A DNA stretch of 64,000 nucleotides, taken from positions 38,501 through 102,500 of the forward strand of contig MCFG01000122.1 in the NCBI GenBank assembly GCA_002104895.1, in the 5' to 3' direction. The position numbers were made by a program, and so were the translations under genes. Within the stretch, counting starts at the first letter, position 1. Every line of letters starts with the position of its first letter. Shown here piece by piece: positions 24,361 to 42,165 of the stretch. The notes below the pieces were generated by a model. The model saw nothing but the letters and a program-made list of their open reading frames with translations. It made no database searches and had not been told where the DNA came from. The DNA is from Anaeromyces robustus. Taxonomy: Eukaryota > Neocallimastigomycota > Neocallimastigomycetes > Neocallimastigales > Neocallimastigaceae.

Positions 24361-24940
24361 TTTGATGTATTTACATATTTAATAATAATAATAATAATAA
24401 AAACAAGAATAAAAAAATTTTTGTTAAAAAAAAAAATGACTAATTGTTAGTAATAATAAAAAAATAAAAAAAATTTTTTTTTTTTTCAAAATGAAGAACA
24501 TTTTTTATATAAAAAAAATGTATATTAATTTAATATGAATTCTTAAAAATGTATATAAATATAAATATAAATATAAATATAAATATAAATATAAATATAA
24601 ATATAAATATAAATATAAATATAAATATAAATATAAATATATGTATATTAATTATTATTAATATATATTAACAATAATAATAATAATAGGAATTGTCATA
24701 TTTAATAATTTTTAATAGTTTATGATTATTTGAAATTATTATCAGTCAAAGTATAAATAAATACACTATTTTTAATAATTGATTTAATATATTTTTTTTT
24801 ATAAAATATCTTGAGATATTAATTCATTATTAATATTAATTATGAATCAATAATATAAAACTTATCATGTCTTTTTTTTTTATATAATAATATTATAATA
24901 ATATCATTGTAAAAATATTATTCTGTTATTTATTTTATAT

Positions 24941-24971
<31 letters not shown>

Positions 24972-26003
24972 TTTTTTATGTTAATATACTAAGTAATAGA
25001 TTGTTTAATTTACTTTTATACTCAAAAAAATAAACTGAACAACAAATATTACTATAAAAGTAAATTTATACTGTATTTAATATATTTAAAACAAAAACAA
25101 GGAAAAACTAAATAAAAAAAAAAAAAAGACTAATATGAAATATGAAATAAAAAACTAACATGAAATAATAAAAAAATAATAAGAATATGATAATAAATAA
25201 TAAATATCAATTTACTCATTATTTATAAATTTAATTATAAAAATAATTGTTAATATTTTATTTTAAATATAATTATATAATTATATATATAACAAACTCT
25301 TTTTTTTTAAAAAAATAAAAATTATACCATTTTATATAATAAATATATCACTTTATATATAAAATATTTATAAAATTAATAATATCAATATATATATTAT
25401 TTATGTGTTGATAATGATGGCTTATGATAATATAAAAACTTGAAATTTAAATTTACATATTATTTAATATTAAATTTTAAAATAAAAAAAAAATTGATAT
25501 ATTTATTATTATGAATTTGCTTATATTAATCTGGAATTATAAAGATATTTTTAAACATTTATTTAAATAAAACCATTCCTAAATTAATTTTTTAAAAAAA
25601 AAAGTTATATTTAATTAAGCTTTAATTTATTATGATAGAAAAAAAAAGTGGTAAACATTTTTTTTTTTAAAAAAAAGTATTAATCTAATAACTATAACTT
25701 TAAAAATTTTCAGTACTTTTATTATTCATTGTTTAAATATTGCATTAATTTATATATACTTGGTTTTTTTTTCAGTAATATAACGTAATGTCGAAATAAC
25801 TTTAATAATGTAATTTTTTATGACAGCAATTCTGATTTTTTAATTTATATAAATTATTTATAATCTATTAAAAACATATATGGTATTAATAATAAAAATT
25901 ATTATTAAAAAGTATAAAAAAAATATTATTATTATTATTATTATTTAATTATTTTATAATTAAACAAGTTTATATAAATAATTATATTTAAAAATAATAA
26001 AAA

Positions 26004-26040
<37 letters not shown>

Positions 26041-27306
26041 AATTTAATTTTTTATATAGTGTTTTTTTTTTGTTTAATGAAAATTATAATTATTATTAAA
26101 TATATTTTAATTATAATTCATTCCAGTATAATTTATACATTCATTTTAAATATTAATTTTTTTATAATTTTTTTTAATAATTATTAATTAATTAGTAATC
26201 ACTATCTGCTAAATTAAATATTATAATATTTCTAAAAAGTATTTATAATATTTTATATATTTATTTTGTTCAACATTGTTGCTTTTTTTTTTTTTATGTT
26301 ACAATTTTTTATATTAATATGATTCAAAATTTAATCATTTATTATTAATTTTTTTTTTTTTATTAACCCATTATTTAAAAAAAAATATATTATATTAACA
26401 TATTTTAAATTGGAAATCCTTTTTTTATATATTAATAAAATGTCATTTAATGCTAAAATATTATTATTATTATTTTTTTTTTAGTTATTTCATTTATAGT
26501 TTAATAATTTTATTTTCATAAAAAAAAAAATACAGAAAATTATGAATCATTAGATATCAAATAATTTGATATATTATAAATAATATAAAAATTTATTAAA
26601 AAAAAATTATTATTCATTTTATATTATTTTTATTATTATTTTATTTAAATTAATTAAATATTAATTAAAACAAATGTTTGTAATTAATTATTTTTTATAA
26701 TATTACATGTTAGTTTAATTATACTTTTATATAATTAATTATTATTTAGAATTGTTCTTTCCGTTGATTATCACCTTTAAAATGAAAAAAAAAAATTTTT
26801 AATAAATTTTATATTTAATAAGGGTTAAAAAGTTAAAAAACAAAATAAAAATAAAATATAAAAAATAAATTATAATTAAATTTATTATAATTATGTATTA
26901 TTTAAAATTAATTATTTTTTATATTCCATTATTTTTATTTAGTTATTTAGAAGAAAATATAACAGTACTCTTTATTAAACATTAAAATATTAAATAAAAA
27001 TTATCATAAAAAATAATTTAAATATTATTAAATATAAATATAATTTTATAAAAAAAATTTTTTTTAAAATCTTTATTGAGTTAAAAATATTAATATACAT
27101 GAATCATAAAAAAAAAATACATAATAAAAAAAAAAACTATTTAAACATTATAGGTAATTATGAAATAATACTTGGAAGAGAAAATATGGAAAAAGTAGTA
27201 TAATAATACGTAAAAAAAAAAAAAACAATAATAAATTCATTCATACTAGGTCCTTAAATTTTCTACAGATAAAATTAAGTATACTAGTATAAAAAATAAA
27301 AAATTA
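24361..27306. other. AT-rich gene desert, right part
   Basis: No supported gene. It holds a (TAAATA)n hexamer array at 24547-24640, TTAT runs near 24945-24975 and TTA arrays near 25926-26038. Leads into the retroelement cluster. Confidence 0.75.
24547..24640. repeat. (TAAATA)n hexanucleotide array
   Basis: About 15 copies of a 6-bp unit, close to perfect. The same unit expands inside a NOC2 intron at 52310-52432. Confidence 0.92.
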
Positions 27307-27319
27307 AAAAAAAAAAAAA

Positions 27320-27436
27320 ATTGTGATCTTATCCTATTCCATTTGGGTCGGTCATAGGATAGATCAAGTATTTGGTCCTATTTAAGTTGTCCTACTGTAA
27401 TTTATCAGCATTGGACAGTTCCTTGGGTGGAAGATT

Positions 27437-27437
<1 letters not shown>
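27320..27437 (-). mobile_element. Diverged 3' fragment related to the neighbouring LINE
   Basis: A GC-richer 118-bp segment bounded by a poly(A) tract on the left and a poly(T) tract on the right (+ strand). Read on the minus strand, a block around 27375-27415 resembles the last coding part of the adjacent LINE (GCTGATAAATTACAGTAGGA here, against GCTGACAATTCAGTAGGACA there), and it contains stops. Probably a 5'-truncated old copy of a related LINE. The similarity is short, so this is tentative. Confidence 0.45.
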
Positions 27438-27470
<33 letters not shown>

Positions 27471-27471
<1 letters not shown>

Positions 27472-27520
27472 AATTTATTGAACCATATTATATGTGGGGT
27501 CTTTTACAGACAACAGGCAC
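27471..27520 (-). mobile_element. Short retrotransposon 3' tail with its own poly(A)
   Basis: Read on the minus strand, 50 bp of non-repetitive sequence (starting GTGCCTGTTGTCTGTAAAAG) ends in CAATAAATTC followed directly by A33 (27470-27438). An AATAAA signal just before a long A tract is typical of a retrotransposed 3' end. Family not determined. Confidence 0.55.
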
Positions 27521-27564
27521 AAAAAAAAAAAAAAAAAAAAAAGAATTATTCTATTTATCAATAA

Positions 27565-27603
<39 letters not shown>

Positions 27604-27770
27604 GCAATAAAATAATGAAAACTTTATTTAAATTTAATTTAAAAAGTACATGTTATAAAGTAATTGTACATATTAAAACTTAATCTAATAAAGAATAATA
27701 ATTTATTATTTAATAGATAGTAATAATTTATAATTACTTCATATGGTATAGTGTATATTATTAAATTAAA

Positions 27771-30700
27771 TCAAGTTGGAAAGTTATTATCATTATTAGA
27801 TGCGTGTGACCTACTGTCTTGTCCTACTGAATTGTCAGCTTCGACGCTCTTGGTTAGATTGTTGGGATACCTATTGAATAATGACCAGATCTGGCCACTA
27901 ACAGTAGGCATAATTCTAAGTAAAAGTGCGGATGTACGTACCAAAAGTGGAACATCCGAAAAGGTGCTAGGTTTAAGTTGCGCCTTACAAAGACTGTTCC
28001 ACTCCTCTTTCCCCAAGTTATAATGATTAACTCTTCCACCAAGAAGGAAATAATATACCCTACTCCATTCCAACGAGTTGGAATGAAAATTTACCCCACT
28101 TGAAGCATTACTAACTAAATTATTATAATTAATACTATTATTTAAACTATTATTATTGTTGTTGATACTATAACTGAAAGTATTATTTAAGTTGTAAGTT
28201 AAACTAACATAATGAATAAAACTATTAGAAACTAAGAAAGTACTATTTCGTGAAGAATTCTCCAAGGAGGAGAAATTGTTGAAGTAATTAAAACCAAAAA
28301 AAATGTTGTTGATAGTTAAATTATTAATGAATTGAGAGTAGTTGTATAGAAAGTATGTAGATAAGCTAGTACTATTACTATTACTAACATTATTAATATT
28401 ACTATTATCATTGCTATTACCATTATTATTACTATTAATATTAATATTACTATTACTACTGCTATTATTATTATAGATATTATCATAAATATTATTATTG
28501 TAGTTATTATTAAAATTATTAGAAAAGTTGATATTATCAGAACTAACTAAAGGTTTTCGATTAACATACAAATAAATGGTTTCAAGATTGCCAAATAACT
28601 TAGAACGCCAATGATCGAATGTTGGGCATTCTAAAATCCAATGTTCGAAGGTTTGACTACCGCCTTTACAACAAGGACAGTAATCAGGGCAAGAGTCAGA
28701 TACAAGTTTAGCGGCTTTAGCAATTTCACTATTGAATTTATAACCACTACGTATTTTGAGGAGCCAATTAAAGCCATAAGCCAAGTTAGGGTATTCAAGT
28801 TCAAGATGTAAATAATCACGAGATAATTCAAGGTGATTATCACAATAGGTAACAGCTTTAACGGAGTCTTTTTTGACATCTCTATTCCAATAAAAAGTCA
28901 AGATATCATCTCTAGAGCCAATTTTAGAAAGTTTCTTTGATAAAGTTCTGCTTTCTTTAGCCCATGTGTATTTTCTCATCTTCGGAATAATAGTAACTAA
29001 CTTGGAAATAATACAATTAGAGTCTGCCCATCTCTTAAAACATTTATCTTGAGCAATGGCACATTTGGCAGAAAGAGGAGGAATATTAAGATCTTTAGAT
29101 ACATTATATAAAGATATGAAGGAAGAGCGCTTCCTAAGACCTGCAATCCAAGAGAGTCCTTTATTAATTAGCCTTTGAGCACCGTTTGTTCTAGTTTTAT
29201 TAGATCCAAGTAAAGGTGCAACGTATGATACTTGACTGACAACAACCGAATTAAAAACTGATTTCTTGAAGGATATAGGCATATAAGGATTAATTAAAAA
29301 TCCTCTAACAGAAAAAAGCGCTTTCCTAACTTTATTATTCGTCGATTTAATTATCGGTTTAAGAGATAAATCACTATCAAAAGGAATTCCCAAATACGTA
29401 TAACAATTAGTTTTTGGAATAATTTGACCAGCAAGGTAAAAGGTAGGGTCACCTTTAACTTTAGAATTTTCTGCTTTTACAACCGTAGTTCCACATTTAC
29501 CAATTCCGAATTCCATAAGGTTAAATTTAGCCCAATCATTAACTTTTTTCAAAAGCTTATTTAGTTTACTTCTAGTAGGTGCACAAAGGACAATATCATC
29601 GGCAAAGAGGCCCCCACAACAGTATTCGTTATCAATACAAACTCCATATTCGTTACAATCTCGAAAAATATCGTTGATGAAAAGGTTAAATAAGATAGGA
29701 GAGAGGGGACAACCCTGTCTAACACCTTTCTCAATATTGAAAGTATCCGAATATTGAGAGTCAAGTTTCACACAAGCTTTGGAAGATAAGTATAAGTTTT
29801 TAAGGAAATTATAACATTTTCCTCTAATTCCTAAGCATTCAAGTTTATTCAGAATATTATAAATAGGAACTGAATCATAAGCTTTTTTAAGGTCTAAAAA
29901 AGCCAAATAAGTATCTTTTCCCATATTCTGTCTGGTCTGACATATAGTACGAATGGAGACAAATAAACTGATACATTCTTCTTTATTACGAAAACCAAAT
30001 TGTTCAGGTCTAATGAAATTATTCTTGTAAGCATATGTTGAGATTCTGGTAGTAACAATTTTTGAGATAATTTTAATACAGTTATTGATCAGGGATATAC
30101 CTCTATAATTATTACAGTCATATAAGTCTCCTTTTTTAGGGATAGAAACAATACAAGCAGTATTCCATAAATCCGGAAAGTCACCATCCCAAATACGGTT
30201 GTAAAATAAATGTAGAAAAGAGAGACCATAATTAGTAATATCAAAAGAGTCATCGGAGTTTCCAAGATCAGTAGAAATAGCTTTAAAAAATTCAATAGGA
30301 ACATCATCAGGACCTGAAGCTTTAAATTTAGGGATATCAGAAATAGCTGAGCGAATTTCCTCAATACTAATTTCACCATTAATATCCCACTCTATATTAT
30401 TGCTGAAGTTATATAACTTATGGTTGGCAGGGTTGGACCAAAAAGGTTTATATAAACTATGACCAGTAGAATCAGAAGCTAACTTTTCATAATGGTCATG
30501 CCAAACGTTAAGTTGTTCACGAGAAGAATAAACAATGTTGTCATCGTTATCTTTAATAGGATGAAGTGAAAAGTTAGATGATTTACCAATTTTAGTATTC
30601 TTTTTGATCCATTTCCACCAATTCCTAGAATCTTTATTAATAGCCAACTGACACCCAACTGAAACCCAATGTTGATATTCAAGCATACGAAAGTGATTAC

Positions 30701-32195
30701 ACATCTTGTGGATATTATCACACAGCTTCTGATAATTATTGATAAGTCTAATATAATCATCAAGGGCACGAACAGAACCCAATTTTTTAATATCTTTGTA
30801 AGCCTTAACTTTGAGTTTCTGAAGGTTAAAGATTTTTTGAGACATATGAAACATAGATTCATGAATATCAGGAGTAGATATAATTTCCAATTCATCAGCA
30901 ATAGAATTAGCAGTAGATACAAACATATCATATATAGCATTAGAAGAATAATAATTATCTGTACATTCCTTCATAAGAATACTAAATCTATTACTAGTAG
31001 CAATTTTAATACTTTCGTCCAGACATTTGATTCTATTCCAACGAGCTGGTTTTTTAGGGAGTGAGAAAGTATTATTATCATCAAAATAATTTCCAAAAAC
31101 AAGAAGAGGCTTATGATCGGAGATAGGAGAGAAATCAATAATTGAAGCTGAAGACAGAAGATTTTTCATGGGTTCATTAATAATAGCATGGTCAATAGCA
31201 GAGGAACGACTTCCACTTACCCACGAGATAGGAGAACCATTGAGTTGAAATAAATACCAGCCATTTATATTAGAAACCCAATTTTGAATATCTTCAAGAT
31301 TAATGTTAAAATCGCCAAGGAGAATAGAAGGATGATGTAAGTGAAGAGAAAACCATGTACAAGCTTCTGCTTTAGCAGATTTATGGTGTAAACTATGCCC
31401 TTTCTGAGGTATATAAATATTTCCAATAGAACACTTAGTGAAGTTCCACAAGGAATATGTCGTAACTGAGATAATATAATTCAAAGAAAAATCTTCAATA
31501 GAAGTCTGTAAAGACCTATTATAAAAGATATATAAACCTCTCAAACCAGGAATTGTATTATTTGCTCTCTTACAGAAATATTTATATTTAGGTAAAGTGA
31601 TTTTACAAGGAATAACATTACTAGAATTAGTACCATTACCAGTTTCTTGAAAACAAACAAATAGCGGTTTAAAGAGACTAAAGAAATACAGAATACCATC
31701 TCTTTTCTTGTTATTCCACCCGTTAGTGTTCCAACTAAGACAAAAGGAAAATTCATTCAAATTGTTCTTAGAAGTAAAAGAATTGTTGATTTCAGAAAAG
31801 TCAGTAATATCCTTAATGTTCTTTTTAGAGTGGCAAAGTTTTCTCCTGATAAGAGCAAAGGAAGGCTTGTGATTTTTCCTACTACATCGATGAAAGTTAA
31901 TGGAACATTTTTTAATAATTAATTTGAAACTATCAATAAATTTATTAATATTCTCCTCAGAAGCTGTAGTTTTAATTTGATATAAATTATCATTGAGAAG
32001 AGAGGAATGTTTAACAGCAACGATGGTATTATTAAACTCAGGGAAATTCTTCTCAAGAAAATTTCTAAATTTTGGAAGAGTCCAAGAACGAATGCGACGG
32101 ATAAAAATAACATAAGTATCTGAGATATCAATACCATGACACCTAATACCCCGTCTGATATAGTTAATCTTATTAGTATAGTTCGTATGATCCAT
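27771..32195 (-). CDS. LINE ORF: APE-type endonuclease plus reverse transcriptase
   Basis: 1474 aa with no interruption. Residues 1-130 are basic with no named domain, possibly nucleic-acid binding. Residues about 150-370 form an APE-like endonuclease: SWNTNG (154-159), QET (183-185), LLGDFNI (292-298), IDH (334-336) and the catalytic SDH (359-361). The reverse transcriptase spans about 615-945: IPKKGDLYDCNNYRGISL, EQFGFR, AFLDLKKAYDSV with its catalytic Asp at 768, GVRQGCPLSPILFNLFIND, FADD (864-867) and YLGIPF. A CX2CX8HX4C zinc motif lies at 1173-1190. A strongly Asn/Ser-rich stretch (about 1219-1400) separates it from a C-terminal WSRVYYFLLGG block. The protein nicks target DNA and reverse-transcribes its own RNA. 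All key catalytic residues are present. The first ATG of the frame is used. Confidence 0.93.
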   Translation of the reverse strand: MDHTNYTNKINYIRRGIRCHGIDISDTYVIFIRRIRSWTLPKFRNFLEKNFPEFNNTIVAVKHSSLLNDNLYQIKTTASEENINKFIDSFKLIIKKCSINFHRCSRKNHKPSFALIRRKLCHSKKNIKDITDFSEINNSFTSKNNLNEFSFCLSWNTNGWNNKKRDGILYFFSLFKPLFVCFQETGNGTNSSNVIPCKITLPKYKYFCKRANNTIPGLRGLYIFYNRSLQTSIEDFSLNYIISVTTYSLWNFTKCSIGNIYIPQKGHSLHHKSAKAEACTWFSLHLHHPSILLGDFNINLEDIQNWVSNINGWYLFQLNGSPISWVSGSRSSAIDHAIINEPMKNLLSSASIIDFSPISDHKPLLVFGNYFDDNNTFSLPKKPARWNRIKCLDESIKIATSNRFSILMKECTDNYYSSNAIYDMFVSTANSIADELEIISTPDIHESMFHMSQKIFNLQKLKVKAYKDIKKLGSVRALDDYIRLINNYQKLCDNIHKMCNHFRMLEYQHWVSVGCQLAINKDSRNWWKWIKKNTKIGKSSNFSLHPIKDNDDNIVYSSREQLNVWHDHYEKLASDSTGHSLYKPFWSNPANHKLYNFSNNIEWDINGEISIEEIRSAISDIPKFKASGPDDVPIEFFKAISTDLGNSDDSFDITNYGLSFLHLFYNRIWDGDFPDLWNTACIVSIPKKGDLYDCNNYRGISLINNCIKIISKIVTTRISTYAYKNNFIRPEQFGFRNKEECISLFVSIRTICQTRQNMGKDTYLAFLDLKKAYDSVPIYNILNKLECLGIRGKCYNFLKNLYLSSKACVKLDSQYSDTFNIEKGVRQGCPLSPILFNLFINDIFRDCNEYGVCIDNEYCCGGLFADDIVLCAPTRSKLNKLLKKVNDWAKFNLMEFGIGKCGTTVVKAENSKVKGDPTFYLAGQIIPKTNCYTYLGIPFDSDLSLKPIIKSTNNKVRKALFSVRGFLINPYMPISFKKSVFNSVVVSQVSYVAPLLGSNKTRTNGAQRLINKGLSWIAGLRKRSSFISLYNVSKDLNIPPLSAKCAIAQDKCFKRWADSNCIISKLVTIIPKMRKYTWAKESRTLSKKLSKIGSRDDILTFYWNRDVKKDSVKAVTYCDNHLELSRDYLHLELEYPNLAYGFNWLLKIRSGYKFNSEIAKAAKLVSDSCPDYCPCCKGGSQTFEHWILECPTFDHWRSKLFGNLETIYLYVNRKPLVSSDNINFSNNFNNNYNNNIYDNIYNNNSSSNSNININSNNNGNSNDNSNINNVSNSNSTSLSTYFLYNYSQFINNLTINNIFFGFNYFNNFSSLENSSRNSTFLVSNSFIHYVSLTYNLNNTFSYSINNNNNSLNNSINYNNLVSNASSGVNFHSNSLEWSRVYYFLLGGRVNHYNLGKEEWNSLCKAQLKPSTFSDVPLLVRTSALLLRIMPTVSGQIWSLFNRYPNNLTKSVEADNSVGQDSRSHASNNDNNFPT

Positions 32196-32689
32196 TTGAT
32201 AAGGCTGATAAGAATCTATATAAAAAAAAAATAATAAAATAAAAAAAATATAAATGTATTATAATAGAAAATAGCAAATTTTTTTTTTTTTTTTTTTTTA
32301 TGATTTTAATATATAATTAAAAAATAAAAAAGTATATAAAAAAAAAAACTTAGCAATGAAAAGAATTATAGTAAATGACTGAGAAATATTGTTGAGAGTA
32401 AAAGTAAGAGATTCAACTGTGTAGTTGTATATATAATTTAACGTTGTGAATGATGTATTAGTGAATAAAAAAACTTTTATTGTTGGTATGTAAAAAATTG
32501 TATTGTATAGTATTTATTGTGTTGTATTGATTGTGCTGTATATAAGAATAATAGTGTAGAATTGATAGAAACATAAAAAACTTAATTGTAAAAAGAACTG
32601 CAATATAAACTAAATAACATAAATAGTGTAAGGTAATTATTTCAAAGAAAAAAATGGATTGTAATAAAAAGTCGTACTTTTTATTACTA

Positions 32690-32781
32690 ACATTATCATT
32701 GCGCATAATGTTACCTACTTCTTTAACCGAATAGTGAATATAAATAATCATTACACCAAGCATTATCATTGCGCATAATGC
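32690..32781 (-). repeat. Repeated 20-bp element in LINE leader
   Basis: CATTATCATTGCGCATAATG occurs exactly at 32691-32710 and 32761-32780, start to start 70 bp. Each copy has 6-bp inverted arms (CATTAT/ATAATG). The surrounding 50 bp are not repeated, which suggests a binding or promoter element rather than a simple tandem duplication. Function inferred only. Confidence 0.75.
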
Positions 32782-32856
32782 CCAACTTAGATACAAGTAC
32801 AATATCATAAGTTGTAACAATGCCATTGACGTCGCCATGTCTCGACAGGCATTCTT

Positions 32857-32906
32857 CCTCTTCCGACCATTCCAATAAATTGGAAAATACAGGACCTCAG
32901 AAGAGG
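32857..32906 (-). other. Nested inverted repeats at LINE 5' end
   Basis: CCTCTTC (32857-32863) pairs with GAAGAGG (32900-32906), and inside it TTCCAA (32870-32875) pairs with TTGGAA (32880-32885). The RNA 5' end of the element could fold into this stem-loop. Confidence 0.65.
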
Positions 32907-32910
32907 GGAA

Positions 32911-40046
<7,136 letters not shown>

Positions 40047-40077
40047 AAAAATATTAAATACTGCAAATAATAACAAC

Positions 40078-40109
<32 letters not shown>

Positions 40110-41187
40110 TGCAATTTTATTGTATAACAATAAAAAAAAAAAAAAATCACTAAATATTTAGTGGTTGTTATAACAAAAATGATAAATATGTATTTTAATT
40201 TGTAATTTTAAATATTAAAAATAAATAGTGTTAGCAAAACAATGAATAAAAAACTCCTTCCCTTATCCTTTTATGTAATTAAATAATGTGATTAAAAGTC
40301 TAATAAAGAAATAAAAAAAATTTTTTTTTTACTTCTTGATTAACAATTATCAAATTATTCAAATATATATAAATAATTTATATATATATATATATATATA
40401 TTACTATTATTATTATTGTTGTTATTGTTATTATTGTTATTATTATTGTTATTATTATTATTATTATTATTACAAATTAAATAAATCAAGTCATGAAATT
40501 AAAAATTGAAAAGCAAATACTCATGAAAAATAATAATATTAACAATAATAATAATAATAATAATAATTTACTCTAATATACAAATAAAATTATATAGTAT
40601 ATATTTAAATAAATGTTGATTTAAATATTTATATTTATACATTTATAAGATTCAATATATATGAAATGTTATTTATTATTTTACTTTTATTATTTCAATA
40701 TTGTGTTATTTTTACTTTAATTTTGTTTTTCGTTTTTTTTTTTTTTTTTATTTTTTTATTTATTTTGTTTTGTTTTGCCTTTTTTTTTTTTTTTATTATT
40801 ATTATTATTTTTTTTTTGCTTTGTTTTTTATATGAAATATTAAATGTTACATGAATTCTGTATATACTTAAATTTATATATATAGATTTATAAATTTAAT
40901 TAAAGATTTTTCAACATTAATCATATTTATATTAATTATTGTATCAATTAACTCTTGTTTTTATTTTTCATATTAATATTAAATACTATATCTAATATTT
41001 ATATTTTATATGAAGTTTTGTTTTGTTTTTGTTTTTGTTTTTGTTTTTGCTTTTTGTTGCATTTTCTCACATTTTACTGTGTTATTGTTATAATATTTTA
41101 TAATAGTATATTTATTTTTATTTTTATTTTTATTTTTATTTTTTATTTTAATTTTCAATTATTATATTGCATTTTTTTAGAAAATAT
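40047..41187. other. Convergent intergenic spacer
   Basis: Between the 3' ends of the Asn-rich protein gene (+) and the small conserved protein (-). Contains TAA/TTA runs and the TTTTTG and TTTTTA repeats near 41018-41140. No gene seen. Confidence 0.7.
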
Positions 41188-41583
41188 TTAATTTTCAGCA
41201 CATTTCCAAGCACCTTCAACAACTTCAGATTCATCACTGTTTAATTTAAACCAGACGTAATCATGCATACCCCTCCAACTGTAAATCATATAAACTGAAT
41301 TTTCAGTTTGTGCTGTTGGTTGAGTCATTGCGATACCTGGCATTAAAGGAACTCCTGGTGTATCATTTGGTCCTGGAAGAGTAGCTGACATAGTATCTGG
41401 TGGACCCATTAAAGTACAAACTTTTTCAACAGAAGTACCTGGTTTTCCTAATTCCTGTAATAATTCATTCATAACCTTATATTTTTCACCAGTTTCTGAG
41501 TCAACAACTTCATTATATTCACCACCAGTGTATTGACCCTTAACGTTCTTTAATTCTAAATATTTTTGTCCTAAGCTTTCCAT
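41188..41583 (-). CDS. Small conserved fungal protein, function unknown (131 aa)
   Basis: Single exon, 131 aa, with balanced composition quite unlike the surrounding low-complexity frames. Features: an N-terminal helix (LGQKYLELKNVKGQYTGGEY), KVMNELLQELGKPGTSVEKVCTLMGPPD, a Pro-rich loop, then YMIYSWRGMHDYVWFKLN and EGAWKCAEN at the end. I recall similar short fungal hypothetical proteins with a W-R-G-x-H-D-Y motif, but no assigned role. The 'LGxPGTSVEKVxxLMGPPD' helix-turn resembles SmpA/BamE-type folds only in a general way; this is speculation. No signal peptide or membrane segment. The ATG at 41583 begins a frame with no upstream extension. Confidence 0.82.
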   Translation of the reverse strand: MESLGQKYLELKNVKGQYTGGEYNEVVDSETGEKYKVMNELLQELGKPGTSVEKVCTLMGPPDTMSATLPGPNDTPGVPLMPGIAMTQPTAQTENSVYMIYSWRGMHDYVWFKLNSDESEVVEGAWKCAEN

Positions 41584-42165
41584 TTCTATAATATTAATAA
41601 TATAATAATTATAATAAGTATTTTAATATTTTAATACAGTATATTAACATAAAATAAAATAATAAAATATAACAAAAATAATAATAATAAATAATAATTA
41701 ACAAATAATCAATAATTATGAATAATAATAAATTTGAATAATAATAATAAATATTAAATAATAATAAATATTATTTAAATATAAAAAATAATATACATAT
41801 TTATTCTAATGTTAATATTTATTTACTAATAATTAATAATATAATAATTAATTATAAGAAATATATGTCATTATATCATTTCATAAACTTACTTAAAATT
41901 TTTTTTTAAAATAAATAGTATTTCAATTATTATTTTTTTTTACTTTAAAACAACGTCTAAAAAGACTTAATTTTTAAAGATAAATTTATTAATTTATATA
42001 TAATAAATATTTTTAATTGCAATTTAATATATGATAAATTGATTAAAAAAAATCATATCATAATTTTTTTATAATTTCAAAATACTTTTTTAATAATAAT
42101 ATAATATGATTATTTATTTCAATTTTTCTACTAACAATTAATATTAACTAATAATTATTTAATTG

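Larger units (their letters stand above)
27569..32910 (-). mobile_element. LINE (non-LTR retrotransposon), apparently complete
   Basis: On the minus strand: a 5' region from about 32910 with a 7-bp-arm terminal stem-loop, about 700 bp of leader, one 1474-codon ORF (32195-27771), a roughly 170-bp AT-rich 3' UTR with AAATAAAG near 27620, and a poly(A) tail seen as the T run at 27569-27602. The body is visibly less AT-rich than its surroundings. No target-site duplication could be made out in the A/T-rich flanks, so the 5' end is approximate. No separate ORF1 with a zinc knuckle precedes the main ORF. Intact ORF plus tail suggests recent arrival. Confidence 0.88.

Noticed and set aside
27372-27683. 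103-codon + strand frame over the retroelement tails
   Set aside because: Made of poly-Phe and poly-Lys from T and A tracts; the DNA is better explained as minus-strand retroelement 3' ends.
32458-32838. 126-codon frame upstream of the LINE ORF as a possible ORF1
   Set aside because: Hydrophobic, low-complexity translation with no RNA-binding or zinc motif, and it crosses the repeated 20-bp elements; better read as untranslated leader. Comparison with other copies could overturn this.
32857-32906. Self-cleaving ribozyme at the LINE 5' end
   Set aside because: The nested stem is real, but no hammerhead CUGANGA/GAAA core and no HDV double pseudoknot could be fitted by eye.
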